From the NCBI GenBank assembly GCA_963605115.1, contig CAVCTM010000002.1, positions 6,349 to 70,348 of the forward strand: DNA of 64,000 nucleotides. The letters are read 5' to 3'. The notes beneath the pieces are model-generated. The model made no database searches and was not told the origin of the DNA. It saw only the letters and a program-made list of their open reading frames with translations. A program made the position numbers and the translations under genes. The stretch is from SVKR01 sp963605115. Lineage in GTDB: Bacteria > Bacillota > Clostridia > Oscillospirales > Oscillospiraceae. Every line of letters starts with the position of its first letter. The first letter of the stretch is position 1. Shown in pieces: positions 16,983-25,527 of the stretch.

Positions 16983-17011
16983 TGGGTTTGGGTAATAGGC
17001 TGTGTCTGCTA

Positions 17012-18856
17012 TCAGGCAACAGTCCAAGTCCCGTCATTCTCCGTGGCCTTGTACCCCGCCGCGACATAGGCGCTCGGATCGCTGGAGAACGTGCCGCCGG
17101 TGATGCTCCAAGTAGCACCCGTAGTGGTATACAGCCCGCCGGTAAAAGTACCGCCCGTCACGGTAATCGAGCCAGTATTGTGACCGCCATCAAAGTGCCT
17201 GTTTTCAATTGCGTGATATTCGTCTGCGTTGAAAGAACCACCATGAATTTCAGCAACATGATTGTTCTGAACAACAGCCTGTGTCACATTGCTGAAAGAA
17301 CCGCCGTTGATAATCAGCCGAGCGTTATCATCGTTTTTGATGGTGTTGATACCGCCGGAGAATGTGCCGCCGTTAATGGTAAGAGACGGAGATTCATGAT
17401 TTGTCCCGGAAACATAACCATTTCTTGGGTTGGCGGTATCACCAAAATTGTAGTATCCGCTGGCGATAAGGCTGGAGAAATGACCGCCCGAGGTCACGGA
17501 AACAGTCTCCCCAATCGTCATGATGCCGTGATTCAGGATATTATAGTAGCTGTTGCCGCCGCTATTATTCTTGTCCGCGCCCTTTTCTTCGCTGCGAGTG
17601 TAGCTTCCGCCATTCAGAGTCACGGTACCGTTGTTATAAATAGCAGCCTTGCCATGCGTCACATTGTCCACGGTGCCGGTACCGGTAATGGTCAGCGTCG
17701 CGCCGTTCTCAACGCTAATGGTATCGCTGCTGACGTTGGTCAGCTTCTTGTTGCTCAAATCAATGGTGACGGTTTTGCCGGCAGAAACAGTAACGTCTTC
17801 CGTCACATCATCCACCAGCGTGACCGTATCGCCGTCCTGCGCCGCAGCAATAGCCGCCGCAAGAGCAGCGTAGTTCTGACCGTTGATCTGCGCAGCAGCC
17901 TCGGACGAGTTGAGCTGACCGCAGACGGCGCAGATGTTGTCTTCTTCACCAAAGGTATGCTCCGCTTTGTCGATCGTGAGATCGTGACCGCAGCTTGCGG
18001 CGTGCCAGTGGTAAGTATCATCGACGACCCACTTGGCGGTGTCGTAGCTGTGGCTATGCACTGGCGTGGTCGGCTTATTCTTCTGGACAACATAGGTCTG
18101 GTCGCTCTCGACCTCCTTGCCGTTGACGGTAAGGTCTTCGGCGGAGGCGGCGACGAGGATCTTGGTGCCGGCGGGGGCGTTTTTGATCTCGACATTCTCG
18201 GCAGCGACAAGGATGAAGCCGCCCTCGGAGGCGTCGATCTCCGCGCCGTCGGTGTCCGCGTAAACGGCGATGGCGCGGTCAAGGATCGCGACCGTCGCGG
18301 CGCGGGTGATGTTCAGCTGGGGACCGACGGTCTCGTCCGTGACGCCCTTGATGACGCCCGCGGCGACCAGCGCGGCGACATAGCCCCGCGCGTAAGGCGC
18401 GACGGCTTCCGCGTCCGCGTAGGCGCTGAGGTCCGGGTCCTCGACCGGCTCGATGCCGAGCGCGCGGCTGAGCATCACGATGGCGCGCTCGCGCGTGATG
18501 GGCGCGGTGGGCGTAACGGTGCCGTCCCCGTTGCCGAGCAGGATGCCGGCGGCGGCGCAGCGGTTGATGGAGTCATAATACCACGCCTCGGCGGAGTTAT
18601 CGGAAAAACCCGCGTCCGCCGCCTCCGGCAGCTTCAGCAGCCGCGCCAGGATCGCGGCGAGCTGGGCGCAGGTGAGCTCGCCGTCCGGATCGAAGCCATT
18701 TTCGGTGCCCTGCACGACGCCGTGACCCGTCCAGCGCTCGATGGACGATTCCGCCCAGTGACCCTCGGTGTCCTGATACGCCGCCGCGATCGGCGTCGCC
18801 ATCAGCGCCAGCAGCATGCAAAGCGCCAACAGCACGGATAAGATTTTGCGTTTCAT
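17012..18856 (-). CDS. Secreted S-layer-homology (SLH) protein with beta-helix-like repeats
   Basis: A 614-residue cell-surface protein. Signal peptide residues 1-26 (LLALCMLLALMATPIAAA), then three SLH modules (about 27-205; TEGHWAESSIERW, YYDSINRCAAAGILLGNGDG, PYARGYVAALVAAGVIKG) that anchor to wall polymer. A short HxH/CxxC-rich spacer (HSHSYDTAKW to ICAVCGQ) follows, then Asn/Gly/Thr-rich repeats (LTINGGTFSGG-like, about 400-614) typical of right-handed beta-helices. It probably acts in adhesion or wall-surface display. Start at 18856 from GGGAGGT upstream. Confidence 0.85.
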   Translation of the reverse strand: MKRKILSVLLALCMLLALMATPIAAAYQDTEGHWAESSIERWTGHGVVQGTENGFDPDGELTCAQLAAILARLLKLPEAADAGFSDNSAEAWYYDSINRCAAAGILLGNGDGTVTPTAPITRERAIVMLSRALGIEPVEDPDLSAYADAEAVAPYARGYVAALVAAGVIKGVTDETVGPQLNITRAATVAILDRAIAVYADTDGAEIDASEGGFILVAAENVEIKNAPAGTKILVAASAEDLTVNGKEVESDQTYVVQKNKPTTPVHSHSYDTAKWVVDDTYHWHAASCGHDLTIDKAEHTFGEEDNICAVCGQLNSSEAAAQINGQNYAALAAAIAAAQDGDTVTLVDDVTEDVTVSAGKTVTIDLSNKKLTNVSSDTISVENGATLTITGTGTVDNVTHGKAAIYNNGTVTLNGGSYTRSEEKGADKNNSGGNSYYNILNHGIMTIGETVSVTSGGHFSSLIASGYYNFGDTANPRNGYVSGTNHESPSLTINGGTFSGGINTIKNDDNARLIINGGSFSNVTQAVVQNNHVAEIHGGSFNADEYHAIENRHFDGGHNTGSITVTGGTFTGGLYTTTGATWSITGGTFSSDPSAYVAAGYKATENDGTWTVA

Positions 18857-18915
18857 TTCATACCTCCCGTGTTTTTTCTCCGCGGCTCCCCGCGGTTTGG
18901 TAAACATTGTTTTCC

Positions 18916-18956
18916 CTGTGGTACATGATGATACCACAGAATACGACAAAAATTAA
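18916..18956 (-). promoter_or_regulatory. SLH gene promoter with overlapping palindromic operator
   Basis: On the minus strand: TTAATT (18951-18956), 17-bp spacer, TATCAT (18928-18933). A perfect palindrome, CTGTGGTA-8 bp-TACCACAG (18916-18939), overlaps the -10 element and the expected start point, suggesting repressor control. Confidence 0.55.
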
Positions 18957-18978
18957 GCGACTTTTCGGCGAGCCTTTG

Positions 18979-19494
18979 TCATTTTTCCCCGACCTTTTTC
19001 GACTTTTCATCCAAAACGGCGCTTAAAATGTCCTCGTACCGCATTTTCTGTGCCGGACTGATGTTCCCGGCGCAGACGGGGCAGCCGCTGCGCTGGCGAC
19101 CGGTGCGGGTGTCCACGCGCGTGCGCCAGACGTGCTCCTCCGGGCACTGCCACCATACACGCCGGCTGCTCCCCGCCGTCACCATCTGGGGCGTCAGCTC
19201 GCCGTTCAGCGTCGGGTGCCACTGCTCGGCGATGGCGGGCTCCACAGCCGCAAGGTCGTTGTAGCCGGGCAGGATGCGGCGGTTTTTGCAGTAAGGGCAG
19301 CCCTGCCCGCGCACGGCGCGGAACGCGATGCGCATCCGGAAGCTGTGGTCCCTTGCGCAGCGCCACCAGACCATTTCCGAGCTGCCGTAAGATACGTCGT
19401 CGGGTGTGCGCCCGCCGTTTTTCCCGGCGCCCCACTCGCCGAGCAGCGCCTCCCTGCCGCTCCCGCAGCAGTACTCCGCCAGCGTCTGGCCCAT
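18979..19494 (-). CDS. Zinc-ribbon (PF14311-like) repeat protein
   Basis: A 171-residue protein made of tandem treble-clef/zinc-ribbon repeats. Two full units each hold VWW(R/Q)C...H.(F/W)R.R and a closing CPYC or CPVC (CARDHSFRMR...CPYCKN and CPEEHVWRTR...CPVCAG). Such repeats occur in proteins associated with Vsr-like nucleases and in small nucleic-acid-binding proteins. No nuclease domain is visible here. The gene lies alone, with its own promoter at 19551-19579. Function unknown; metal binding is likely. Confidence 0.75.
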   Translation of the reverse strand: MGQTLAEYCCGSGREALLGEWGAGKNGGRTPDDVSYGSSEMVWWRCARDHSFRMRIAFRAVRGQGCPYCKNRRILPGYNDLAAVEPAIAEQWHPTLNGELTPQMVTAGSSRRVWWQCPEEHVWRTRVDTRTGRQRSGCPVCAGNISPAQKMRYEDILSAVLDEKSKKVGEK

Positions 19495-19550
19495 CTCTCC
19501 GCCCCCTTTCCGTGATTTGTCGCTTTTTGCGCAATATTTTCTCTTACCTA

Positions 19551-19579
19551 ATTATATATTGTTATTTGTGAAATATCAA
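19551..19579 (-). promoter_or_regulatory. Promoter of the zinc-ribbon protein gene
   Basis: Minus strand TTGATA (19574-19579), 17-bp spacer, TATAAT (19551-19556). Confidence 0.7.
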
Positions 19580-19646
19580 GTGTTATTTCAACTCTAATTT
19601 TTATTTTTTCCCCTTCGGGATAGAATAACGCCAGAGGTGAAGACAC

Positions 19647-19898
19647 ATGGCGAAGCCCGCTTACCCCGTTTTTGACAACACGCAGAAGTTCATCGAGCTC
19701 GGCTACAACATCGCCTACTACCGCAAGCACGCCGGGCTGACGCAGGAGCAGCTCGCGGAGCTCGTCGGCATCAGCCGCCAGCACTTAGGCGCGATCGAAG
19801 CCCCGAACCTCTGCCGCCCCATCTCGCTGGACCTCCTGTTCAATCTGGCAGCCGTGCTGAACGTAGAACCGGCAAAGCTCCTGACGTTCCGGGAGTAA
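19647..19898 (+). CDS. Small XRE-family transcriptional regulator
   Basis: An 83-residue protein that is nearly all one lambda-Cro/XRE helix-turn-helix domain (LGYNIAYYRKHAGLTQEQLAELVGISRQHLGAIE, residues 18-52), followed by helix FNLAAVLNVEPAKLL. It has no sensor domain. An SD (AGAGGTGA) precedes the ATG. It is divergent from the zinc-ribbon gene, which may be its target; this is inference from position only. Confidence 0.85.
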   Translation: MAKPAYPVFDNTQKFIELGYNIAYYRKHAGLTQEQLAELVGISRQHLGAIEAPNLCRPISLDLLFNLAAVLNVEPAKLLTFRE

Positions 19899-19929
19899 AA
19901 AAAGAGACCGCCATAAGGCGGTCTCTTTT
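19897..19929. terminator. Bidirectional terminator between xre and lysS
   Basis: AAAAGAGACCGCC (19900-19912) and GGCGGTCTCTTTT (19917-19929) around an ATAA loop. It serves both converging genes. Confidence 0.9.
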
Positions 19930-19935
19930 CAATTC

Positions 19936-21876
19936 TCAATACAGCTTCGCACCAGCCGGAATATGGTCATCCACCATCAGCAGATGCAGCTTCTCCTCGC
20001 CCTCCTCGTGGTGGACGGCGGAGATCAGCATGCCGCAGGAGTCGATGCCCATCATCGGGCGCGGCGGGAGGTTCACGATGGCGATGCAGGTCTTACCGAC
20101 CAGTTCCTCCGGCTCATAATAGGCGTGGATGCCGGAGAGAATGGTGCGGTCCGTGCCGCTGCCGTCGTCGAGCGTGAAGCGCAGCAGCTTCTTGCTCTTT
20201 TTCACCGCCTCGCACGCCTTGACCTTGACGGCGCGGAAATCGGACTTGCTGAAGGTCTCAAAATCAACGTAGTCGGCGAACAGCGGCTCGATCTCCACCT
20301 TGGAGAAGTCGATCTTCTCCGTCTCCGTCGGAGCGGCAGGCGCAGTTTCGGCGGGCTTCTCCGCCTTCTTGTCGCTGTCCAGCGGCTTCATTGTGGGGAA
20401 GAGAATGACATCCCGGATGGAATCCGCTCCGGCGAGGAGCATCACGGCGCGGTCGATGCCGATGCCCATGCCGCCCGTGGGGGGCATGCCGTATTCCATT
20501 GCGGTGAGGAAATCCTCGTCGAGCATCTCCGCCTCGTCGTCGCCGCGCTCGCGCTGCTCAAGCTGCTTGACAAAGCGCTCGCGCTGGTCGATCGGGTCGT
20601 TGAGCTCGGAATAGGCGTTGCCCATCTCGCTGTGGCAGATGAAGAACTCAAAGCGCTCGGTGAGGCGCGGGTCCGCCGGGCTGCGCTTCGTCAGCGGGGA
20701 GACCTCCACCGGGTACATGGTGATGAAGGTCGGCTGGATGAGGTGCTCCTCCACCTTCTGGTCGAAGCAGGCGTAGAGCGCGTTGCCCCACGTCTTCTCC
20801 GCGGCATCCGCAAGCTCGACGCCGACCGCCTTCGCCGCGGCGACAGCCTCTGCGTCGTCCGTGATCGCGCCGAAGTCCACGCCGACATACTGCTTGACGG
20901 CATCGATCATCGTGAGGCGCGGCCAGCCGGGAGTCAGGTCGATCTTCTCGCCCTGCCACTCGACCTCGTAGGTGCCGAGGATCTCCTTCGCGGCGCCGGA
21001 GAAAATGCCCTCCGCGATGTCCATCATCGTGTGGAAATCGGCGTAAGCCTGATAGAGCTCCACGGTGGTGAACTCCGGGTTATGCTTCGTGTCCATGCCC
21101 TCGTTGCGGAAGATGCGGCCGATCTCGTAAACGCGCTCGATACCGCCGATGATGAGCCGCTTGAGCGGCAGCTCGGTGGCGATGCGCATGTACATGCTGA
21201 TGTCCAGCGTGTTGTGGTGCGTGATGAACGGGCGCGCCGCCGCGCCGCCGACGATGGTGTTCAGGACCGGGGTCTCAACCTCCATAAAGCCCTGCGCGTC
21301 CAGATAGCGGCGGACAAAGCTGATGAAGCGGCTGCGGATCTCGAAGCTGCGGCGCGTCTCGTCGTTCATAATAAGGTCAAGATAGCGCTGGCGATACTTC
21401 AGGTCCGTGTTCGTGAGCCCGTGGAACTTCTCCGGCAGGGGGCGGAGGGATTTGCTGAGCAGCGTCACGCCCGTGGCGCGGACGGTGATCTCCTCCGTCT
21501 TGGTCTTGAACACGACGCCCTCGACGCCGATGATATCGCCGATGTCATACTTGCGGAAATCGGCAAAGGTCTGCGCGTCCACCTCGTCAGCGCGGACGTA
21601 GACCTGAATGCGGCCGCGGTCGTCCTTGATGTGGCAGAAGATCGCCTTGCCCATGCCGCGCTTGGACATGATGCGGCCAGCCACGCGGACCGTCTGCTCC
21701 GCGTAGCGCTCGTAATCGTTCAGAAGGTCGGCAGACCACGCAGTGCGGTCGTAGACCGTGCGGACAAAGGGGTCGCGCCCCTCGTCCTGAAGCGCCTTCA
21801 GCTTATCGCGCCGGACGCGGAGGATCTCGGAGAGCTCCTGTTCGGGCTGCTGGGCGTTATTTCTCTCGTCACTCAT
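19936..21876 (-). CDS. lysS: Lysyl-tRNA synthetase (class II) with C-terminal tRNA-binding (EMAP-II/MetG-type) domain
   Basis: Charges tRNA-Lys. The 646-residue protein is longer than ordinary bacterial LysS (about 500). Residues 60-165 form the OB-fold anticodon-binding domain (VAGRIMSKRGMGKAIFCHIKDDRGRIQVYVR). The class II core has motif 2 (GRIFRNEGMDTKHNPEFTTVE) and motif 3 (GGMGIGIDRAVMLL). After a Lys/Ala/Pro-rich linker, residues ~536-646 form a second OB-fold (SKSDFRAVKVKACEAVKKSKKLL, LVGKTCIAIVNLPPRPMMGIDSCGML) like the MetG C-terminal/EMAP-II tRNA-binding domain. It is co-transcribed downstream of greA. Confidence 0.95.
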   Translation of the reverse strand: MSDERNNAQQPEQELSEILRVRRDKLKALQDEGRDPFVRTVYDRTAWSADLLNDYERYAEQTVRVAGRIMSKRGMGKAIFCHIKDDRGRIQVYVRADEVDAQTFADFRKYDIGDIIGVEGVVFKTKTEEITVRATGVTLLSKSLRPLPEKFHGLTNTDLKYRQRYLDLIMNDETRRSFEIRSRFISFVRRYLDAQGFMEVETPVLNTIVGGAAARPFITHHNTLDISMYMRIATELPLKRLIIGGIERVYEIGRIFRNEGMDTKHNPEFTTVELYQAYADFHTMMDIAEGIFSGAAKEILGTYEVEWQGEKIDLTPGWPRLTMIDAVKQYVGVDFGAITDDAEAVAAAKAVGVELADAAEKTWGNALYACFDQKVEEHLIQPTFITMYPVEVSPLTKRSPADPRLTERFEFFICHSEMGNAYSELNDPIDQRERFVKQLEQRERGDDEAEMLDEDFLTAMEYGMPPTGGMGIGIDRAVMLLAGADSIRDVILFPTMKPLDSDKKAEKPAETAPAAPTETEKIDFSKVEIEPLFADYVDFETFSKSDFRAVKVKACEAVKKSKKLLRFTLDDGSGTDRTILSGIHAYYEPEELVGKTCIAIVNLPPRPMMGIDSCGMLISAVHHEEGEEKLHLLMVDDHIPAGAKLY

Positions 21877-21903
21877 TTTTCTCGTTCTCCTGATCCGTTC
21901 AAC

Positions 21904-22380
21904 TCAGTTCTGCACCGCGAGGATCTCGAAGCGGAGCTCCCCGGCGGGGGCCTCGACCGTGACGATCTCGCCGACGCAGTGGCCCATCATGCTGCGCCCG
22001 AAGGGGCTGTCGCTGGAGATGAGCCCCGCCATGGGATTTGCCTCCTGCGAGCCGACCATGCGGTATTCCTCCTCGCTGTCGTCCTCCAGATCGCGGACGC
22101 GGACGTGGCTCCCGTGCCCCACGCGGCCCTCCTCGGTGCTGAGCTCAACGATCTCCGCCTTGTCGATGAGGTCCTGAAGCTCGGCGATCTTGGAGTAGAG
22201 CTTGCCCTGCTCGGTCTTCGCCTCGTCATATTCGCTGTTCTCGGAAAGGTCGCCGAAGCTGCGCGCTTCCTTGATCTGCTCCGCGACCTCCTTCTCGCGC
22301 ACGGTCTGGAGATATTCAAGCTCCTCACGGATCTCATCCAGACGCGCCTGACTCATTTTATAACGGTTTTCGGTACCCAT
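21904..22380 (-). CDS. greA: Transcription elongation factor GreA
   Basis: Rescues backtracked RNA polymerase by stimulating transcript cleavage. The 158-residue protein has the N-terminal coiled coil with the tip acidic residues (GDLSENSEYDEAK) and the C-terminal FKBP-like domain (MVGSQEANPMAGLISSDSPFGRSMMGHCVGE). The length is standard. The start at 22380 follows GGGAGGA; longer in-frame extensions overlap the promoter and are not used. lysS begins 27 bp after its stop, giving a greA-lysS operon. Confidence 0.95.
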   Translation of the reverse strand: MGTENRYKMSQARLDEIREELEYLQTVREKEVAEQIKEARSFGDLSENSEYDEAKTEQGKLYSKIAELQDLIDKAEIVELSTEEGRVGHGSHVRVRDLEDDSEEEYRMVGSQEANPMAGLISSDSPFGRSMMGHCVGEIVTVEAPAGELRFEILAVQN

Positions 22381-22449
22381 TTCTGCCTGGTCCTCCCTGT
22401 TAAAATACTGGAAAATACTATATAAAAAAATTGCATACACTGAAATACT

Positions 22450-22478
22450 ATTATACGTTTCCCCGCCCGCTCTGTCAA
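22450..22478 (-). promoter_or_regulatory. greA-lysS promoter
   Basis: Exact consensus on the minus strand: TTGACA (22473-22478), 17-bp spacer, TATAAT (22450-22455). Confidence 0.9.
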
Positions 22479-22491
22479 GACCGAAAAGCGG

Positions 22492-22534
22492 AAAAACGCC
22501 CTTGCAGCGGCAGAGGTTTCTCTGCCGCTGCAAG
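22492..22534 (-). terminator. Terminator of the ftsEX-M23 operon
   Basis: A 15-bp perfect stem (22501-22515 with 22520-22534, loop GTTT), followed on the minus strand by a T-rich stretch (A's at 22492-22496). Confidence 0.85.
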
Positions 22535-22556
22535 GGATCTGCACTTTACGCCGAAC

Positions 22557-23846
22557 TCAGGCGTCGGCGGAATAGGTGAAGCCGACGCCGCTGAAATAGC
22601 TGAGCGGGTCGACGCAGCTGCCGTTGGAGCGCACCTCGAAGTGGCAGTGCGGTCCGGTGGACCAGCCGGTGGAGCCGACATAGCCGATGACCTGCCCCTG
22701 CGACACGGTGTCGCCGACGGAGACGCTGGGCAGCGCGTTCATGTGGGCGTAGAGCGTCGTGAGACCGTTGGAGTGGTAAATGACGCAGTAGTTGCCGTAA
22801 GAGCTGCTGTACTCGGAGACCGTAACGGTGCCGCCGGCGGCAGCCGTGATCGTCGCGCCGTAGCCCGCGGCGATGTCCACGCCGGAGTGATACTTTGTCG
22901 TGCCGAAGATCGGGTGGACGCGGTAGCCGAACTTTGAGGTTATGTAGGTGCAGCTGGAGACGGGCCAGATAAAGCCGGCGCTCGCCGTACCACCGCCGCT
23001 GCTGCCGCTGCCGGAGGACTGCTGCTGCTGGCGCTTGAGCTGCTCCAGATAGGCTTGACGGGCGCGCTCCTCCTCCTCCTTCTGCTTCTGGAGGGCGGCG
23101 ACCTTCTCGTCGATCTTGGCCTGCACTTCGGCTTCGAGGGCTTCGTTCTCCTCATACATGGCCTTGTATTCCTCGATGTCGTCCTCAAGCTGGGCAATGA
23201 TCTTGCACGCGGCGTCGATCTGCTCTTCGAGACGCTCCTTTTCCTCAAGCAGCTCCGTGCGCTTTTCCTTCTGCTCTTCCTGCACGGTCTCGTACTCCGC
23301 CTTGACCTCCTCGACCTGCTCGCGCGCGGCAATGTACTCCGCCTTCACGTTCTGGTCGTTGCGCACAATGTCCATAATATCGTTCAGGCGGCTCAGGAAG
23401 TCGCTGAGGCTCGTCGCCTTGAGCAGGATGGAGACGTAAGAGAGCGTGCTGCGCTCCTCCATCGTGCGGACGCGGGCGCAGTAGTGCTCGAACTGGTCCT
23501 CCTCGTTCTGGATCGCCTGCTCAAGCTCAGCTTCCTTGTCCTCGATCATCTGGTCATAGAGTGCGATCTGCTCGTTGATGAGCTCGACGTCCTGCCGGTT
23601 GAGCTCGTTCTGCTGGTCGAGGGCGGTCTTGCGCTCGATAACGCCCGCCATCTCGTCGTTCAGGGCGTCGATCTGCTCCTGAACGTCCTTCTGCTGGTCG
23701 CGGATGGCGTCGCGCTGCTTCTGAAGCGCGTCGATCTCCGACTGGGTGACGGCGAAGGCGCCCGCGCTCAGCGCGTAAGCGGCGACGCCGAAGACCATCA
23801 GGACGGCGAGCAGGATGCAGATGAGTCTTGTTGCTTTTTTGGACAT
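22557..23846 (-). CDS. M23 peptidase with coiled coil (EnvC/PcsB/CwlO-like murein hydrolase)
   Basis: A 429-residue secreted peptidoglycan hydrolase. N-terminal signal/anchor (residues ~6-32), then a long coiled coil (about 33-285), a Gln/Ser/Gly-rich hinge (KRQQQQSSGSGSSGGG) and a C-terminal LytM/M23 domain. Zinc ligands are visible in YHSGVDIA (HxxxD) and GPHCHFEV (HxH). It follows ftsE and ftsX directly, so it is the likely extracytoplasmic partner of FtsEX, as with EnvC, PcsB and CwlO. The zinc site looks complete, so it should be an active enzyme. Confidence 0.9.
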   Translation of the reverse strand: MSKKATRLICILLAVLMVFGVAAYALSAGAFAVTQSEIDALQKQRDAIRDQQKDVQEQIDALNDEMAGVIERKTALDQQNELNRQDVELINEQIALYDQMIEDKEAELEQAIQNEEDQFEHYCARVRTMEERSTLSYVSILLKATSLSDFLSRLNDIMDIVRNDQNVKAEYIAAREQVEEVKAEYETVQEEQKEKRTELLEEKERLEEQIDAACKIIAQLEDDIEEYKAMYEENEALEAEVQAKIDEKVAALQKQKEEEERARQAYLEQLKRQQQQSSGSGSSGGGTASAGFIWPVSSCTYITSKFGYRVHPIFGTTKYHSGVDIAAGYGATITAAAGGTVTVSEYSSSYGNYCVIYHSNGLTTLYAHMNALPSVSVGDTVSQGQVIGYVGSTGWSTGPHCHFEVRSNGSCVDPLSYFSGVGFTYSADA

Positions 23847-23894
23847 GGTTGGGATTCTCCTTTCCGGGAAAAGGTGGCTGTCGTTCCGCTCCGC

Positions 23895-24788
23895 TCAGAC
23901 CTTCAGATAATTGCGGATGGCGATATTGCTGCCGAAGGTGCCGACCACGAGACCGATCGCGAGGAAGACGACCAGCAGCGGATACATCAGGGTGGAAAAC
24001 GGCAGCATAATGAGCAGGCTCGCGAGCGAGCTCGTCATGATCTTGCCCGCCACGAGATCATAGATGCCCCACTGGAGCAAAAACGCGATCGCGCCGCCGA
24101 CAAGACCGAGCACCAGTCCCTCCACCACGAAGGGGCAGCGGATGAAGAAGTTGCTCGCGCCGACCATCTTCATAATGCCGATCTCCTCGCGCCGGCTGAA
24201 CGTTGCGAGCTTGATGGTGTTCTGCATGATGAAAATGGAGACGACAAACAGAATCACGATGAGGATCATCGAGATGACGCTCACGATGTTGCGCACGGTG
24301 ATGAAGCCCTGACTGAGCTCCAGCGAAGCGCTGCACTCGGCGATGCCGCTGACGGACTCGATCTCGCGCTTGGTCTCGCCCATGCGGGAGATGTCCTCCA
24401 GATAGATGCGGTAGCGGTTGCGGAACACGCTCGGCGTGAGGTCGGAGAACATGTCCTGCTCGTCCTCGCTGTACTGGCTGACCCAGTTTTCGAGCGCCTG
24501 CTCGCGCGTCACGAACTCGACGCTCTTGATGTTGTCGATCGCTTCGAGGCGGATGCCGATGCTCTCGGCTTCCTCGCGGCTGAGGTCCTCGTCCACGAAG
24601 GCGAGGATCTCGCTGTCCTGCTCAAGCTGGTTGATGTTGTAGTCGATGTTCAGCGCGAGCATCGCGAACGAGCCCATGATGAGCAGGCACGCCACGATCA
24701 CGAGGATGCAGGCGAAGGACATAAACCCGTGGGTGAAAATGCTTTTAAAACCCTCTCCGATGAGGTATCCGAATCTGTTATGCTTCAT
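23895..24788 (-). CDS. ftsX: Cell division ABC transporter permease FtsX
   Basis: A 297-residue type VII ABC membrane subunit: one N-terminal transmembrane helix (CILVIVACLLIMGSFAML), an extracytoplasmic domain (about 50-165) that would contact the M23 hydrolase, and three C-terminal helices with the FtsX signature EEIGIMKMVGASNFFI. It transmits ATP hydrolysis by FtsE to control murein hydrolysis. Its start overlaps the ftsE end by 11 bp, so the two are translationally coupled. Confidence 0.95.
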   Translation of the reverse strand: MKHNRFGYLIGEGFKSIFTHGFMSFACILVIVACLLIMGSFAMLALNIDYNINQLEQDSEILAFVDEDLSREEAESIGIRLEAIDNIKSVEFVTREQALENWVSQYSEDEQDMFSDLTPSVFRNRYRIYLEDISRMGETKREIESVSGIAECSASLELSQGFITVRNIVSVISMILIVILFVVSIFIMQNTIKLATFSRREEIGIMKMVGASNFFIRCPFVVEGLVLGLVGGAIAFLLQWGIYDLVAGKIMTSSLASLLIMLPFSTLMYPLLVVFLAIGLVVGTFGSNIAIRNYLKV

Positions 24789-25467
24789 GTCCGTAGTACC
24801 CGCCTTGTCCGTCGCTGACGATGCTGCCGCTCTCCAGCGTGATCACACGCTTGGAGAAGGCGTTCACCAGCTCCTTTTCGTGGGTGACGACCAGGACGGT
24901 CGTGCCCAGCTCGTTGATCTTCTGCAGCAGGAGCATCAGCTCCAGACTGCGCGCCGGATCGAGGTTGCCGGTCGGCTCGTCCGCGATGATGAGGCGCGGG
25001 GAATTGACCAGCGCGCGGGCGACGGCGACGCGCTGCTGCTCGCCGCCGGAGAGCTCCTGCGGCAGCCGCTTTTCGCGCCCTTCGAGCCCGACGAGCTTCA
25101 GCACGTAGGGCACGCGCTCGCGGATCTCGCGGCGGCCTGCGCCGACGACGTGCATCGCGAACGCCACGTTTTCGTAAACGGATTTATCCTCGATGAGACG
25201 GAAATCCTGAAAGATGACGCCCAGCGTTCTTCTGAGCTTCGGGAGCTGGCGGCGGCGCATCGTGCGCAGGTCGAAGCCGTTGACCACGAGCTCGCCCTCG
25301 TCGGCGCGGACCTCGCCGGTCAGCAGCTTGATGATCGTCGTCTTGCCGCTGCCGCTCGGTCCCACGAGGAAGACGAACTCCCCCTCGCCGATGTCCAGCG
25401 TCAGGTGGTTCGCCGCGTGGGTCCCGCTGCTTTTATACGTCATGGAAACGTCTTTCATGTGAACCAT
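24778..25467 (-). CDS. ftsE: Cell division ABC transporter ATPase FtsE
   Basis: A 229-residue ABC ATPase. Walker A GPSGSGKTT, Q-loop VIFQDFRL, signature LSGGEQQR, Walker B LIIADEPTG and H-loop THEKELV are all present. It is the first gene of the ftsE-ftsX-M23 operon and works with FtsX at the membrane during division or wall elongation. ATG at 25467 is preceded by GAAGGAT. Confidence 0.95.
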   Translation of the reverse strand: MVHMKDVSMTYKSSGTHAANHLTLDIGEGEFVFLVGPSGSGKTTIIKLLTGEVRADEGELVVNGFDLRTMRRRQLPKLRRTLGVIFQDFRLIEDKSVYENVAFAMHVVGAGRREIRERVPYVLKLVGLEGREKRLPQELSGGEQQRVAVARALVNSPRLIIADEPTGNLDPARSLELMLLLQKINELGTTVLVVTHEKELVNAFSKRVITLESGSIVSDGQGGYYGHEA

Positions 25468-25527
25468 AGTCTGTTTCTATCCTTCTTTAAGTGAGATTGC
25501 TGAGATCGCGCGGTCTGCGCGCCGCCG

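Noticed and set aside
19963..22425. An 820-residue plus-strand frame
   Set aside because: It is antisense to lysS and greA and has no recognisable domain.
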